Below, in pieces: positions 34,814 through 43,987 of a stretch of 64,000 nucleotides of DNA. How positions within the stretch are numbered: position 1 is the first letter of the stretch; every line of letters begins with the position of its first letter. The notes below the pieces were generated by a model, which saw only the letters and a program-made list of their open reading frames with translations, was not told where the DNA came from and did no database searches. A program made the position numbers and the translations under genes. The stretch comes from MM2 sp035460165 (GTDB lineage: Bacteria; Pseudomonadota; Gammaproteobacteria; Burkholderiales; Methylophilaceae). Location: positions 55,760-119,759 of the forward strand of contig DATHWW010000014.1 of the NCBI GenBank assembly GCA_035460165.1, given 5' to 3'.

Positions 34814-35521
34814 CTAGACGGCCACGCCCTTTAGCCACACCTCGTAAACCGATGATGCAACCTTGCTTAACGCCGGGATGCGCGTGTCCAGCTTATCCAC
34901 GATTTCCGAAACCGGCTGGACTCCAGGACTGCTCGCCGAAGCCGCCACTTCGTCCGCCCCGACGTCGCACCAGATGCGCACCATATCGGCAGTCATCTCG
35001 ATATGGCATTGAAAAGCAAGGTGCCGGCCAAGGGCAAAGGCCTGGTTATCGCAATAGCTGCTGGACAGAATCGCGGTGGCGCCATCCGGGATGGAAAAAG
35101 TCTCGCCGTGCCAATGAAAGCCCACAAAGCGCTGCAGCGAACCGAACCAGCGCCGCGCCTCGTCGCTCTCACCAACCTTCAACTCGCCCCAGCCGATTTC
35201 CTTGATGGAATTGCGCGAAACGATTCCACCCATGGCCTTGGCCATGAGTTGGCCGCCGAGGCAATGCCCTAGTACCGGGATCTCCTTGGCCATGGCTTCC
35301 CTGATCAGCCCAAGCACCTGAGGAATCCACGGCAGATCGTCATTGACACTCATCGGCCCACCCATGAATACCAATCCGCTATAGCTCTCCGCCGACGGGG
35401 GCAAGGGATCGCCCTCATCAATGCGTATGAGTTGCCAGGGAATATTCCGGGCATTCAGGAAGTCGGCAAAAAAACCGGGGCCTTCGGTGGCTGCGTGACG
35501 AAAAATGGCAATGGGCTTCAT
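34814..35521 (-). CDS. Class I glutamine amidotransferase-like protein
   Basis: A 235-residue single-domain glutaminase of the GMP-synthase-like GATase1 group. The nucleophile lies in VLGHCLGGQLMAKAMGG (about 101-117), with FQCHIEMT providing the His-Glu pair. VFMGGPMSVNDDLPW is typical. No synthase domain or partner is adjacent, so the acceptor of the ammonia, or the peptide it cleaves, is unknown. Confidence 0.85.
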   Translation of the reverse strand: MKPIAIFRHAATEGPGFFADFLNARNIPWQLIRIDEGDPLPPSAESYSGLVFMGGPMSVNDDLPWIPQVLGLIREAMAKEIPVLGHCLGGQLMAKAMGGIVSRNSIKEIGWGELKVGESDEARRWFGSLQRFVGFHWHGETFSIPDGATAILSSSYCDNQAFALGRHLAFQCHIEMTADMVRIWCDVGADEVAASASSPGVQPVSEIVDKLDTRIPALSKVASSVYEVWLKGVAV

Positions 35522-35565
35522 GTGATATCCAAGTAATTAAAATTTACGTGATTCCGCCGGGGAGC

Positions 35566-36099
35566 CTATTTCAACTCGCGCCACTCTCCCGGCGACAAAC
35601 TTTCCAGAGTGTATTTTCCGATGCCGGCGCGGATCAGGCGCAAGGTCGGCAACCCAACCTTTGCCGTCATCCGCCGCACTTGGCGATTCTTGCCTTCGCT
35701 AATCATCAGTTCCAGCCATGAAGTCGGGATCGCTTTGCGCTCTCGTATGGGGGGGGTGCGCGGCCACAAACTCGCCGGCTCAGCGATGACTCTGACCTTC
35801 GCGGGTTGGGTGACAAAGTCGCCGAGATCGACGCCCCGCCTTAATAGCTGCAATTGATTGTCGTCAGGAACACCTTCCACCTGCACCCAATATGTCTTGC
35901 TTTCCTTGTGGCGCGGATGCGCAATGCGGTGTTGCAGCGCGCCATCATCGGTTAAAATAAGCAATCCCTCGCTGTCCGTATCGAGCCGCCCCGCTGCATA
36001 CACCCCAGGAATAGGAACGAAATCCTTCAGGGTCGGGTGTTTTTCATGCTCGCTAAACTGGCAGATAACCCCATAGGGTTTGTTGAACAGGATCAGCAT
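35566..36099 (-). CDS. rluE: 23S rRNA pseudouridine synthase (RluE/RsuA family)
   Basis: 177 residues from ATG 36099 (MLILFNKPYGV); longer starts extend into the divergent icd coding region. The catalytic aspartate lies in AGRLDTDSEGLLILT (about 39-53). KTYWVQVEG and SEGKNRQVRRM follow. It lacks the S4 domain, as RluE does, and probably makes the pseudouridine at the RluE site of 23S rRNA. Divergent from icd; the two starts are only 29 bases apart. Confidence 0.88.
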   Translation of the reverse strand: MLILFNKPYGVICQFSEHEKHPTLKDFVPIPGVYAAGRLDTDSEGLLILTDDGALQHRIAHPRHKESKTYWVQVEGVPDDNQLQLLRRGVDLGDFVTQPAKVRVIAEPASLWPRTPPIRERKAIPTSWLELMISEGKNRQVRRMTAKVGLPTLRLIRAGIGKYTLESLSPGEWRELK

Positions 36100-36127
36100 T
36101 CCAAATATTGAATCCAGGAGTTTATTG

Positions 36128-37366
36128 ATGTCGCAGAAAATCAGCGTACCCGTTGACGGGCAAAAGATTACCGTCAATGCCGACAACAGCCTCAACGTAC
36201 CCGATCGTCCGATTATCCCATTTATCGAAGGCGATGGCATCGGCGTCGACATCACGCCGCCGATGAAGCGCGTCGTGGATGCAGCGGTAACCAAGGCCTA
36301 CGGTGGCAAGCGTTCGATTGCCTGGATGGAGGTATATGCCGGTGAGAAATCGCTCAAGGTCTATGGCGAAAACGCCTGGTTGCCCGACGAAACCATGCAG
36401 GCCGTCCGCGACTACGTCATTTCGATCAAAGGCCCCCTAACGACTCCGGTCGGCGGCGGCATCCGCTCGCTGAACGTCACGCTGCGCCAGGAGCTCGACC
36501 TCTACGTCTGCCTGCGCCCGGTGCAGTATTTCCAAGGCGTCCCCAGCCCGGTCAAGCACCCCGAAAAAACCGACATGGTGATTTTCCGCGAGAACACGGA
36601 AGACATTTATGCAGGCATCGAATGGGCGGCCGGCACAGATGAAGTGAGGAAGGTCATCGACTTCCTGAGCGATATGGGCGTACGCAAGAAAATCCGCTTC
36701 CCCGAATCATCTTCCATCGGCATCAAGCCGGTATCCGTCGACGGCAGCAAGCGCCTGATACGCAAGGCGATCCAATACGCCATCGACAACGGCCGTAAAT
36801 CGCTGACCATCGTACACAAGGGCAACATCATGAAGTTCACCGAAGGTGGCTTCAAGACTTGGGGGTATGAATTGGCCAAGCAGGAATTCGGCGCAGTCGA
36901 GATCGACGGTGGGCCGTGGTGCAAGCTTGGAAACGGTCTCGTGATCAAAGACTGCATCGCCGACGCTTTCCTGCAGGAAATCCTGCTGCACCCGGAAGAC
37001 CACGATGTGGTCGCGACACTCAACCTGAACGGCGACTACGTTTCCGATGCACTGGCAGCGCAAGTCGGTGGCATCGGCATCGCACCGGGAGCCAATCTGT
37101 CGGATACCGTCGCGATGTTCGAGGCGACCCATGGCACCGCACCCAAGATCGCAGGCAAAGATATTGCCAATCCATCCTCGTTGATTCTTTCGGCGGAAAT
37201 GATGCTGCGTCACATGGGCTGGACAGAGGCAGCCGATCTGGTATTGCAGGGGGTCGCTAAGGCTATTTCAGAAAAGCGGGTAACCCACGACTTCGCGTCG
37301 CAAATGGACGGAGCTACGCAGGTTACCTGTTCACAATTTGGCGAAGAGATTATTCGCCAGATGTAA
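36128..37366 (+). CDS. icd: Isocitrate dehydrogenase [NADP+]
   Basis: 412 residues from ATG 36128, chosen because CCAGGAG sits eight bases upstream. FIEGDGIGVDITPP, GGGIRSLNVTLRQELDLYVC with the substrate-binding and potentially phosphorylated serine, IMKFTEGGFKTWGYELA, NGDYVSDALAAQVGGIGIA and EATHGTAPKIAGK identify the E. coli-type homodimeric enzyme of the TCA cycle. Confidence 0.95.
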   Translation: MSQKISVPVDGQKITVNADNSLNVPDRPIIPFIEGDGIGVDITPPMKRVVDAAVTKAYGGKRSIAWMEVYAGEKSLKVYGENAWLPDETMQAVRDYVISIKGPLTTPVGGGIRSLNVTLRQELDLYVCLRPVQYFQGVPSPVKHPEKTDMVIFRENTEDIYAGIEWAAGTDEVRKVIDFLSDMGVRKKIRFPESSSIGIKPVSVDGSKRLIRKAIQYAIDNGRKSLTIVHKGNIMKFTEGGFKTWGYELAKQEFGAVEIDGGPWCKLGNGLVIKDCIADAFLQEILLHPEDHDVVATLNLNGDYVSDALAAQVGGIGIAPGANLSDTVAMFEATHGTAPKIAGKDIANPSSLILSAEMMLRHMGWTEAADLVLQGVAKAISEKRVTHDFASQMDGATQVTCSQFGEEIIRQM

Positions 37367-37372
37367 AACAAA

Positions 37373-37399
37373 AAAGCGACCCGGGTTTCGGGTCGCTTT
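37373..37399. terminator. Bidirectional terminator between icd and csp
   Basis: AAAGCGACCCG / CGGGTCGCTTT with a five-base loop, flanked by an A run on the icd side, so it has T-rich tails especially for the minus strand. A second small hairpin (GAAGAC / GTCTTC, 37403-37420) overlaps the csp stop. Confidence 0.88.
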
Positions 37400-37410
37400 C
37401 AAGAAGACGT

Positions 37411-37614
37411 TCAGGTCTTCTGGATGTTCGATGCTTGCTTGCCTTTGGGGCCTTCGGTCACGTCGAACGTCACCTTATCGCCCTCCTTCAGGCTCTTGTA
37501 GCCGGAGGCGACAATCGCGGAAAAGTGCGCGAACAAGTCATCGCCACCTTCGTCAGGAGTGATGAAGCCAAAACCCTTAGAGTCATTGAACCACTTCACG
37601 GTACCAGTTGCCAT
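37411..37614 (-). CDS. Cold-shock protein, CspA family
   Basis: A 67-residue single cold-shock domain. MATGTVKWFNDSKGFGFI carries RNP1 and DDLFAHFSAI carries RNP2; EGDKVTFDVTEGPKGKQA ends the barrel. It binds single-stranded RNA or DNA as a chaperone. AAGGAAG lies about eight bases before the ATG. A well-spaced promoter and a leader of about 105 bases precede it. Which paralogue (cold-induced or constitutive) cannot be told. Confidence 0.95.
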   Translation of the reverse strand: MATGTVKWFNDSKGFGFITPDEGGDDLFAHFSAIVASGYKSLKEGDKVTFDVTEGPKGKQASNIQKT

Positions 37615-37725
37615 TTCTTACTTCCTTACGTAAACCAGAGGAGGCGCCCCCAAAAGTTTGTATTTCAAGACCTTAAGTCGGGTTTTCCGGCTACGAATAA
37701 CTTGGAATCCAAACGCCTGTGTGCG
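37615..37725 (-). promoter_or_regulatory. 5' leader of the cold-shock mRNA
   Basis: From the predicted start near 37719 to the ATG there is a leader of about 105 bases, long for this genome. Csp genes commonly use such leaders for temperature-dependent folding. I see no perfect cold box, so the role is by analogy. Confidence 0.4.
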
Positions 37726-37754
37726 TTTTTACGTGCGTTATTCAAATAAGTCAA
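37726..37754 (-). promoter_or_regulatory. Sigma-70 promoter for csp
   Basis: On the minus strand TTGACT (37749-37754) and TAAAAA (37726-37731) are 17 bases apart. Confidence 0.6.
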
Positions 37755-37940
37755 GAATTTTCTAAGGGTATTTATGATTATTTACCGGATTAATCATATA
37801 GCCATTAAGTCTTTAGCCAATACGCATAAAACCGGCATACCACTAACCTTTACAAAACGGGCGTCACCGTGCATCATTCACGAGGCTTTTGGCTATTCCA
37901 CCTTGGGTACTCGCTTAATCCTTCATGAAAAACTATTGAA
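37755..37940. other. Remaining intergenic sequence between csp and pilB
   Basis: Together with the csp leader and promoter this completes a 326-base gene-free stretch. It must hold the pilB promoter. No sigma-54 -24/-12 element could be matched, no RNA gene was recognised, and the short open frame starting at 37774 has no ribosome-binding site or recognisable product. Confidence 0.5.
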
Positions 37941-39662
37941 ATGGTTGCTGCCGCTACCCCAACAAAATTAGGTGGACTTGCCCGCATGCTGGTGCAAGAG
38001 AAACTACTGTCCGAAAATGAGGCAGAATCCATCCAGGCTCAGGCCAATACCCAAAGCGTTCCCTTCGTCACCCAACTCGTCCAGAGCAGAAAACTCTCGG
38101 CGATCGAAATCGCGCAGTCTGCCGCGACGGCTTTCGGCTTCCCCTTGCTCAACCTGAACAGCGTCAATCCGGACTACCTGCCGCAAAAGGCAATCGATGC
38201 CAAACTGATGCAGAACTATCGCGTCATGGCCTTACAAAGCCGCGGCAATACATTGTTTGTCGCACTTTCCGACCCGACCAACCTCCACGCGCTGGACGAT
38301 GTACAGTTTCAGGTCGGCATGGCACTTTCTCCAGTGGTGGTGGAAGACGACAAACTGGGAAAATGGATCAGCAAGGTCGTCGATGACAGCGACACCTCAT
38401 TGAAATCCCTTGGTACGGGCGACGACATCGACCTCGATTTCGAGAATGACGAAAAAACCGCCGAACCCGAACAAACGACAGAAATCGACGACGCCCCCGT
38501 CGTCAAATATATACAGAAGACACTGCTCGACGCCATCAATATGGGCGCGTCCGACTTGCACTTCGAGCCCTACGAAAAGTACTATCGCATACGCTATCGG
38601 ATTGACGGCGAACTTCGCGAAATCGCCCGACCGCCACTGGCCATCAAGGACAAGATCGCATCTCGAATCAAGGTCATTTCGAGTATGGATATTTCCGAAA
38701 AGCGCGTGCCGCAGGACGGGCGAATGAAACTGGTTCTCTCCAAAAATCGCGCTATCGATTTCCGGGTGAGCACGCTCCCGACACTGCAAGGCGAAAAGAT
38801 CGTCATGCGGATTCTGGATCCTTCCAGCGCCACGCTGGGCATCGACGCGCTGGGGTATGAACCGGAGCAACGCGAGGCGCTGCTTAGTGCCGTTCAGAGA
38901 CCTTACGGCATGGTACTCGTTACCGGCCCGACCGGTTCCGGAAAAACCGTTTCGCTCTATACCTGCCTAAATATCCTGAATCAACCCGGCATCAATATTT
39001 CGACAGCGGAAGACCCCGCCGAAATCAATTTGCCTGGTGTAAATCAGGTCAACGTCAACGAAAAAGCAGGACTGACCTTTGCCGCAGCATTGAAAGCCTT
39101 CCTCCGTCAGGATCCGGATGTGATCATGGTCGGTGAAATCCGCGACCTCGAAACCGCCGACATTGCGATCAAAGCGGCGCAAACAGGTCACATGGTGCTC
39201 TCAACCCTGCATACCAACGATGCCCCGGGCACGCTTTCCCGCCTGATGAATATGGGCGTTGCGCCTTTCAATATTGCCTCTTCCGTCATTCTTATTACCG
39301 CTCAACGCTTGGCCCGCCGCTTGTGCAAAGTATGTAAGCACCCCGTCGATGTTCCGAGAGAGGCCCTGCTGCAAGTGGGCTTCAAGCAAGAGGATCTTGA
39401 TGGAAGCTGGCAGCTATATGGCCCCAAAGAGGGCGGATGCGACGCCTGCAATGGCAGTGGCTACAAGGGCCGTGTAGGTATTTACCAAGTCATGCCGATT
39501 ACCGATGAAATGAGCCGCATTATCATGAAGAACGGTACCGCGCATGATATTTCCGACCAGGCCCGGCGCGAGGGGGTGAAAGATTTGCGCCAGTCAGGGT
39601 TGCTTAAAGTCAAGCAGGGATTGACTTCGCTGGAAGAAATCGAAGCCTGCACCAACGAATAA
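37941..39662 (+). CDS. pilB: Type IV pilus extension ATPase
   Basis: A 573-residue secretion ATPase that powers pilus assembly. An N-terminal T2SSE_N domain (about 1-160) precedes the catalytic domain with Walker A GPTGSGKT (about 329-336), Asp box, Walker B VIMVGEIRDLETAD (about 393-406) and the His box HMVLSTLHTND. A zinc-binding tetracysteine is visible (CKVC ... CDAC, about 460-505), which separates PilB from PilT. Ten bases before pilC. Confidence 0.95.
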   Translation: MVAAATPTKLGGLARMLVQEKLLSENEAESIQAQANTQSVPFVTQLVQSRKLSAIEIAQSAATAFGFPLLNLNSVNPDYLPQKAIDAKLMQNYRVMALQSRGNTLFVALSDPTNLHALDDVQFQVGMALSPVVVEDDKLGKWISKVVDDSDTSLKSLGTGDDIDLDFENDEKTAEPEQTTEIDDAPVVKYIQKTLLDAINMGASDLHFEPYEKYYRIRYRIDGELREIARPPLAIKDKIASRIKVISSMDISEKRVPQDGRMKLVLSKNRAIDFRVSTLPTLQGEKIVMRILDPSSATLGIDALGYEPEQREALLSAVQRPYGMVLVTGPTGSGKTVSLYTCLNILNQPGINISTAEDPAEINLPGVNQVNVNEKAGLTFAAALKAFLRQDPDVIMVGEIRDLETADIAIKAAQTGHMVLSTLHTNDAPGTLSRLMNMGVAPFNIASSVILITAQRLARRLCKVCKHPVDVPREALLQVGFKQEDLDGSWQLYGPKEGGCDACNGSGYKGRVGIYQVMPITDEMSRIIMKNGTAHDISDQARREGVKDLRQSGLLKVKQGLTSLEEIEACTNE

Positions 39663-39672
39663 GGGAACAATA

Positions 39673-40884
39673 ATGGCTGCTAATTCCGCCAAGGAAACCA
39701 CCTTCTCATGGGAAGGAACGGATAAACGGGGCAAACGGCTCAAAGGGGAAATGAAAGGCTCCGGCCTGGCATTTGTTACTGCGACCTTACGCCGCCAAGG
39801 CATTACAGTCGTCAAAATCAAGAAACAAAGCGCGTTCAGCAGCAGCAAGCGCATTACCGAGAAGGACATTACCCTATTCACGCGCCAACTGGCGACCATG
39901 ATGAAATCTGGCGTCCCTTTGCTGCAATCCTTCGATATCGTCGGCAAAGGCCACAGCAACGCATCAGTGTCCAAACTGCTGTCCGACATCAAAGCCGACG
40001 TCGAAACAGGTAGTAGCTTGAGCCAAGCGTTCCGTAAATATCCGCTTTATTTTGACAATCTGTTTTGTAACTTGGTCCAAGCCGGTGAACAGGCAGGTAT
40101 TCTCGATACCCTGCTGGATCGGCTTGCCACCTATAAGGAAAAAATTCTTGCCATCAAAAGCAAGATCAAGTCTGCCCTCTTCTACCCAATTGCAATTATC
40201 GTAGTTGCCTTCATCATCACGGCAATCATTATGATTTTCGTGATTCCGGCGTTTACGGAACTCTTTTCCAGTTTTGGCGCGGATCTCCCTGCGCTGACCA
40301 TGCTGGTTATTCAAATTTCGAACTTCTTCGTCGAATATTGGTGGGCTATTTTCGGAACGATAGGTTTCAGCCTATGGTTCTTCTTCTATACCTGGAAGCG
40401 CTCCGAAAAAATGCAATCCACTATGGATCGGCTGCTGCTGAAAATTCCAGTTTTCGGCGAGTTGATCCGCAAGGCGACCATTGCTCGTTTTGCAAGAACG
40501 CTCTCGACGATGTTTGCCGCGGGGGTGCCTTTGGTTGAAGCATTGGACTCTGTGGCTGGCGCCTCCGGCAATCGTGTTTATTACGATGCGACCAAGCAGA
40601 TTCAGAGCGAAGTGACTACCGGCAGCAGCCTTACCGTGGCGATGCAGAACACGGAAGTATTCCCCAACATGGTTCTACAAATGGTTTCGATTGGTGAAGA
40701 GTCTGGCGCATTGGATTCGATGCTGTCTAAGGTCGCGGACTTCTACGAAGGTGAAGTTGACGATGCAGTCGAGGGACTATCAAGCCTGATGGAGCCAATC
40801 ATCATGGTAGTGCTGGGTACGCTGATCGGGGGCTTGGTCATTGCCATGTACCTGCCGATCTTCAAGATGGGGCAAGCGATCTAA
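39673..40884 (+). CDS. pilC: Type IV pilus inner-membrane platform protein
   Basis: A 403-residue polytopic protein with two T2SF domains (about 70-195 and 275-395), each followed by hydrophobic spans. FTRQLATMMKSGVPLLQS and FARTLSTMFAAGVPLVEA are the paired domain starts. It couples PilB to the pilin pool. The prepilin peptidase gene pilD, which usually follows, is absent here; dsbC converges instead. Confidence 0.95.
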   Translation: MAANSAKETTFSWEGTDKRGKRLKGEMKGSGLAFVTATLRRQGITVVKIKKQSAFSSSKRITEKDITLFTRQLATMMKSGVPLLQSFDIVGKGHSNASVSKLLSDIKADVETGSSLSQAFRKYPLYFDNLFCNLVQAGEQAGILDTLLDRLATYKEKILAIKSKIKSALFYPIAIIVVAFIITAIIMIFVIPAFTELFSSFGADLPALTMLVIQISNFFVEYWWAIFGTIGFSLWFFFYTWKRSEKMQSTMDRLLLKIPVFGELIRKATIARFARTLSTMFAAGVPLVEALDSVAGASGNRVYYDATKQIQSEVTTGSSLTVAMQNTEVFPNMVLQMVSIGEESGALDSMLSKVADFYEGEVDDAVEGLSSLMEPIIMVVLGTLIGGLVIAMYLPIFKMGQAI

Positions 40885-40906
40885 CGATTGCCCCCGCTTA
40901 TTAGTA

Positions 40907-41626
40907 TTACTTTCGAGAAGCTGCGTCGAGCAGTTTCTCGATTTCCTTTGCAGGATACGCGCCGAGCACACGTTTTCCGTTCGAGAAAATCAAGGTGGGC
41001 GTACTCGTAATGCCCAAACGCATTCCGAGACTGACGACATCGTCGACTGGCGTCTCACAATTCCCTTTGTCCTTGGGTAATTTGCCATTCAGCATCCAGT
41101 CTTGCCACGCCTTGCCTTTATCGGATGCGCACCAGATTGCACGCGATTTATTGGCAGAATCCGGATGTAACTCTTCGAGCGGATACAGGAATGTATAGAT
41201 GGTCACATCGGTCATGCCTACCAGATCTTTCTGCTCCAGCTTCTTGCAGTATGGACAGTCAGGGTCGGAAAAGACCACAAGCTTGCGACTACCGTTGCCT
41301 TTAACCACCTTGATGGCCTTATCCAATGGCAGCGAGGCAAAATCAACCCGAGTCAGCTCATCCATGCGCTCAGCCGTAAGATCACGCCGGCTCTTAGGAT
41401 CAACCAGTCGGCCTTCGACAATAAGAAAGGTAAGTTTTTCATCCGTGTAGATAATCTGTCCATCCAGAAACACCTCATACAACCCTGCAAACGGCGTCTT
41501 GGTAATACTCTGAACCTTCACCTTGGGATAAGTCGCTTCGATGGTTTTCTTGAGCGACGCCTCATCCGCCCACGCAGTTGCAGCCATCATTCCTGCCAGA
41601 AGCGCGGCCATCGTACGTTTCAACAT
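40907..41626 (-). CDS. dsbC: Thiol:disulfide interchange protein DsbC
   Basis: 239 residues: a signal peptide (AALLAGMMAATAWA), a dimerisation domain with KTPFAGLYEVFLDG, and a thioredoxin domain with the active site FSDPDCPYCKKLE (about 113-125). The cis-proline is in GITSTPTLIF. It isomerises disulfides in the periplasm, relevant to LptD and to the pilin disulfide in this window (inference). Confidence 0.94.
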   Translation of the reverse strand: MLKRTMAALLAGMMAATAWADEASLKKTIEATYPKVKVQSITKTPFAGLYEVFLDGQIIYTDEKLTFLIVEGRLVDPKSRRDLTAERMDELTRVDFASLPLDKAIKVVKGNGSRKLVVFSDPDCPYCKKLEQKDLVGMTDVTIYTFLYPLEELHPDSANKSRAIWCASDKGKAWQDWMLNGKLPKDKGNCETPVDDVVSLGMRLGITSTPTLIFSNGKRVLGAYPAKEIEKLLDAASRK

Positions 41627-41642
41627 TCATGTTTCCTTTTGG

Positions 41643-42818
41643 TTAAATCATTGCATGCGCCATCAGGCGCCGCTTGAGCCATTGCTGGCGGTTAGTGAAA
41701 GCCATACCCAGATTGCGCAAGCGGCCAACACCTGGCAAGCCGCTGCCGAACAGTGCGTGCAAACCCGTCGTCGTGACTTGCATCGCGGAAATGTCCATTT
41801 TGCGCGAGCGCTCATAGCGACGCAGCAATGCGTAATCACCCACATCGGCCTGAGCGTTGCGATTGCGCAGGACTTCCGTCAGACCGATTACATCGTGGAA
41901 ACCCAAATTGACGCCCTGACCGGCCAGCGGATGTACCAAATGTGCCGCATCCCCGACCAACGCCAGGCGCGATTTGACCATGACCTCTGCGTTTTGCAAG
42001 CGCAACGGAAAGGCTGCCGCGGGAGTAATCAAGGATAACGGCCCCAGCAAATTCCCGCCGGCCTCCGCAACAGTTGCGCAAAGCACTTCAGGCGACATCG
42101 CCAGCAATTCCCGGGCATGTGCTGGATCGGTGGACCATACCATCGACATGCGATTCCCTGGCAAAGGCAACCACGCGAGAACTCCGTCGTTACGGAACCA
42201 CTGCCGAGCAATATTGCGTGACGGCACTCCTGTCGCAAAATTGGCGACCACGCCCAATTGCCCGTAGTCGCGAGTATTGGCTTCGATGCCGGCCTGGGTG
42301 CGCACCCAGGAGTTTCCGCCATCCGCGCCGAGGATGAGCCGTGCCGACAAACGCGTCCCATCCGACAATACCAGCCGCGCGCAGGATGCCTCCCATGCCA
42401 GGCTGATGCACTGCGCTGGGCTGAGTAACGCGATTTCCGGTACTTGCCGCATTTGCCCCCACAAAGCCTTCTGTATTTGTCGGCTTTCGGCGATATAGCC
42501 CAAAGCTGGAACGCTCGCTTCATATGCGCTGAACTCAAGCTCCGCATGCTCGTCGCCCCAAATTCGCATGGCTTCAATCGGGGTAATACGGCTCAATTGC
42601 TGCGTTTTCCATGCGCCCAGCGAGTCAAGGAAACGCATATTGCCTGGGCTGATCGCATACATGCGACTGTCCCAGCTTTCGTCCTGCGGCAACGATGGCT
42701 CGGGGGATGCCTCGACCAAAGCCAACTTCAGCCCGCTGTGCGCCAACGCCAGTGCCGTTGCGGCGCCTACCAGCCCGCCGCCGATGACGATCACGTCATA
42801 ATCCTGATTCAGACTCAC
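41643..42818 (-). CDS. UbiF/UbiI/COQ6-family ubiquinone FAD monooxygenase
   Basis: 391 residues from GTG 42818, which overlaps the ubiH stop as GTGA; the longer open frame to 43070 lies inside ubiH and is not used. YDVIVIGGGLVGAATALAL binds FAD, LILGADGGNSWVR is the DG motif, and LVGDAAHLVHPLAGQGVNLG the second FAD motif. It hydroxylates a ring carbon in ubiquinone synthesis; which position cannot be assigned without a phylogeny. Confidence 0.88.
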   Translation of the reverse strand: MSLNQDYDVIVIGGGLVGAATALALAHSGLKLALVEASPEPSLPQDESWDSRMYAISPGNMRFLDSLGAWKTQQLSRITPIEAMRIWGDEHAELEFSAYEASVPALGYIAESRQIQKALWGQMRQVPEIALLSPAQCISLAWEASCARLVLSDGTRLSARLILGADGGNSWVRTQAGIEANTRDYGQLGVVANFATGVPSRNIARQWFRNDGVLAWLPLPGNRMSMVWSTDPAHARELLAMSPEVLCATVAEAGGNLLGPLSLITPAAAFPLRLQNAEVMVKSRLALVGDAAHLVHPLAGQGVNLGFHDVIGLTEVLRNRNAQADVGDYALLRRYERSRKMDISAMQVTTTGLHALFGSGLPGVGRLRNLGMAFTNRQQWLKRRLMAHAMI

Positions 42819-43987
42819 CCTTTTGCTCCGAAACTCATTTTCCGGGCGACAAAATGCCGAGCCGGCGCCAGCATTTCCAGCATCGCCAGGCCGGCACCAC
42901 GCACCGCCCCTAGTCCGGGAATATCGTTGGAAAAAGTACGCACCAGGAAATCGGTAAAGAAAATCCCGCCACCCGTATCCATGCGTCGTCCGGACTGATA
43001 CTGCCGCAGCATGTCGCTGCCGCCCATGGCTTCGCTCGGGATGTTTCGGGCAATGCCTGCCAATTCCCACGCATCGCGCAATCCCAGATTGAACCCTTGC
43101 CCGGCCACCGGGTGGAGAGTTTGAGCGGCGTTGCCAATGACGGCCAGATGCGGCCCCACTACCGGACGGAGGGTGCTCAATCGCAAGGGGAAGGTCGCTC
43201 GCTCACGAATGTTCAGAAAATTACCTACGCGGTCACCGAAATGCCGATGCAACTCTTCAAGGAATTCAGGCTCAGGAATCGCGCATAATCGCTCGGCCGC
43301 CGCTGGATCGGCTGTCCAGACCAGTGCGAAACCGCGTTCGCCTTCCGGCAGCAACGCCACTGGCCCAAGTGGCGTGAATCGCTCGTAAGCAATATTGCCA
43401 TGCGGCAATTCGCACTCGACGTGCCCGACCAGGGCGCTGTGCGCGTACTCCTTCGTTTCGCGCTTCATACCGGGCAGCTCGTTCAGGCTGCGTCCGCCGT
43501 CGGCGATAACGGCGAGGCGCGCGTTTAGCTTATGTATCGTACCGTCCTGCTCGATGCTGACGACCGCGCAGTCATTAGCGATTTCCAGTGCCTGCGCCCT
43601 GGCGCCGTAGCTGATTGCGATTTCCGGCGACTCCGCCAATGCGCGATCCAGTGCAGCACTCAAATCGGCATATGACAATACATAGCCCAAGGCTTCCTGA
43701 TGCTCGTCACTTGCACGTAATATCGTCCGGCCAAAATGGCCGCGCTGGGAAACGTGTATGGTAGTAATTGGAGTCGCGTGCGGAGCCAACTCCGGCCAAA
43801 CACCGAGACACTCCAGGATCAGCCGGCTCCCTTGCGATAATGCCAAGGTTCGCGGATCGCGCATGCCGGCATTCGTGTAGCGTGCTTCCAGCAGCGCCAC
43901 CGAATGACCGTATCCTCGCAACCCCAGCGCGAGCGTCGCGCCTACCGGGCCTCCTCCGACGACAAGAATGTCGTAGTCCGGCTTCAT
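42815..43987 (-). CDS. ubiH: 2-octaprenyl-6-methoxyphenol hydroxylase-like UbiH
   Basis: A 390-residue FAD monooxygenase. YDILVVGGGPVGATLALGL, THIHVSQRGHFG-type segment (TTIHVSQRGHFGRTILRA), LAVIADGGRS and VIGNAAQTLHPVAGQGFNLG are as in UbiH. It acts in aerobic ubiquinone synthesis. Stop overlaps the next ubiquinone monooxygenase; start overlaps pepP by four bases. Confidence 0.88.
   Translation of the reverse strand: MKPDYDILVVGGGPVGATLALGLRGYGHSVALLEARYTNAGMRDPRTLALSQGSRLILECLGVWPELAPHATPITTIHVSQRGHFGRTILRASDEHQEALGYVLSYADLSAALDRALAESPEIAISYGARAQALEIANDCAVVSIEQDGTIHKLNARLAVIADGGRSLNELPGMKRETKEYAHSALVGHVECELPHGNIAYERFTPLGPVALLPEGERGFALVWTADPAAAERLCAIPEPEFLEELHRHFGDRVGNFLNIRERATFPLRLSTLRPVVGPHLAVIGNAAQTLHPVAGQGFNLGLRDAWELAGIARNIPSEAMGGSDMLRQYQSGRRMDTGGGIFFTDFLVRTFSNDIPGLGAVRGAGLAMLEMLAPARHFVARKMSFGAKG

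Noticed and set aside
37774..37940. Sigma-54 promoter before pilB
   Set aside because: TGGC occurs at one place but the TTGC element is not at the required spacing.
37774..37971. 65-residue frame upstream of pilB
   Set aside because: No ribosome-binding site, overlaps the pilB start in another frame, and low-complexity product.
42819..43070. N-terminal extension of the second ubiquinone monooxygenase
   Set aside because: The added residues lie inside ubiH in another frame; the GTGA junction at 42818 gives the family's normal start.
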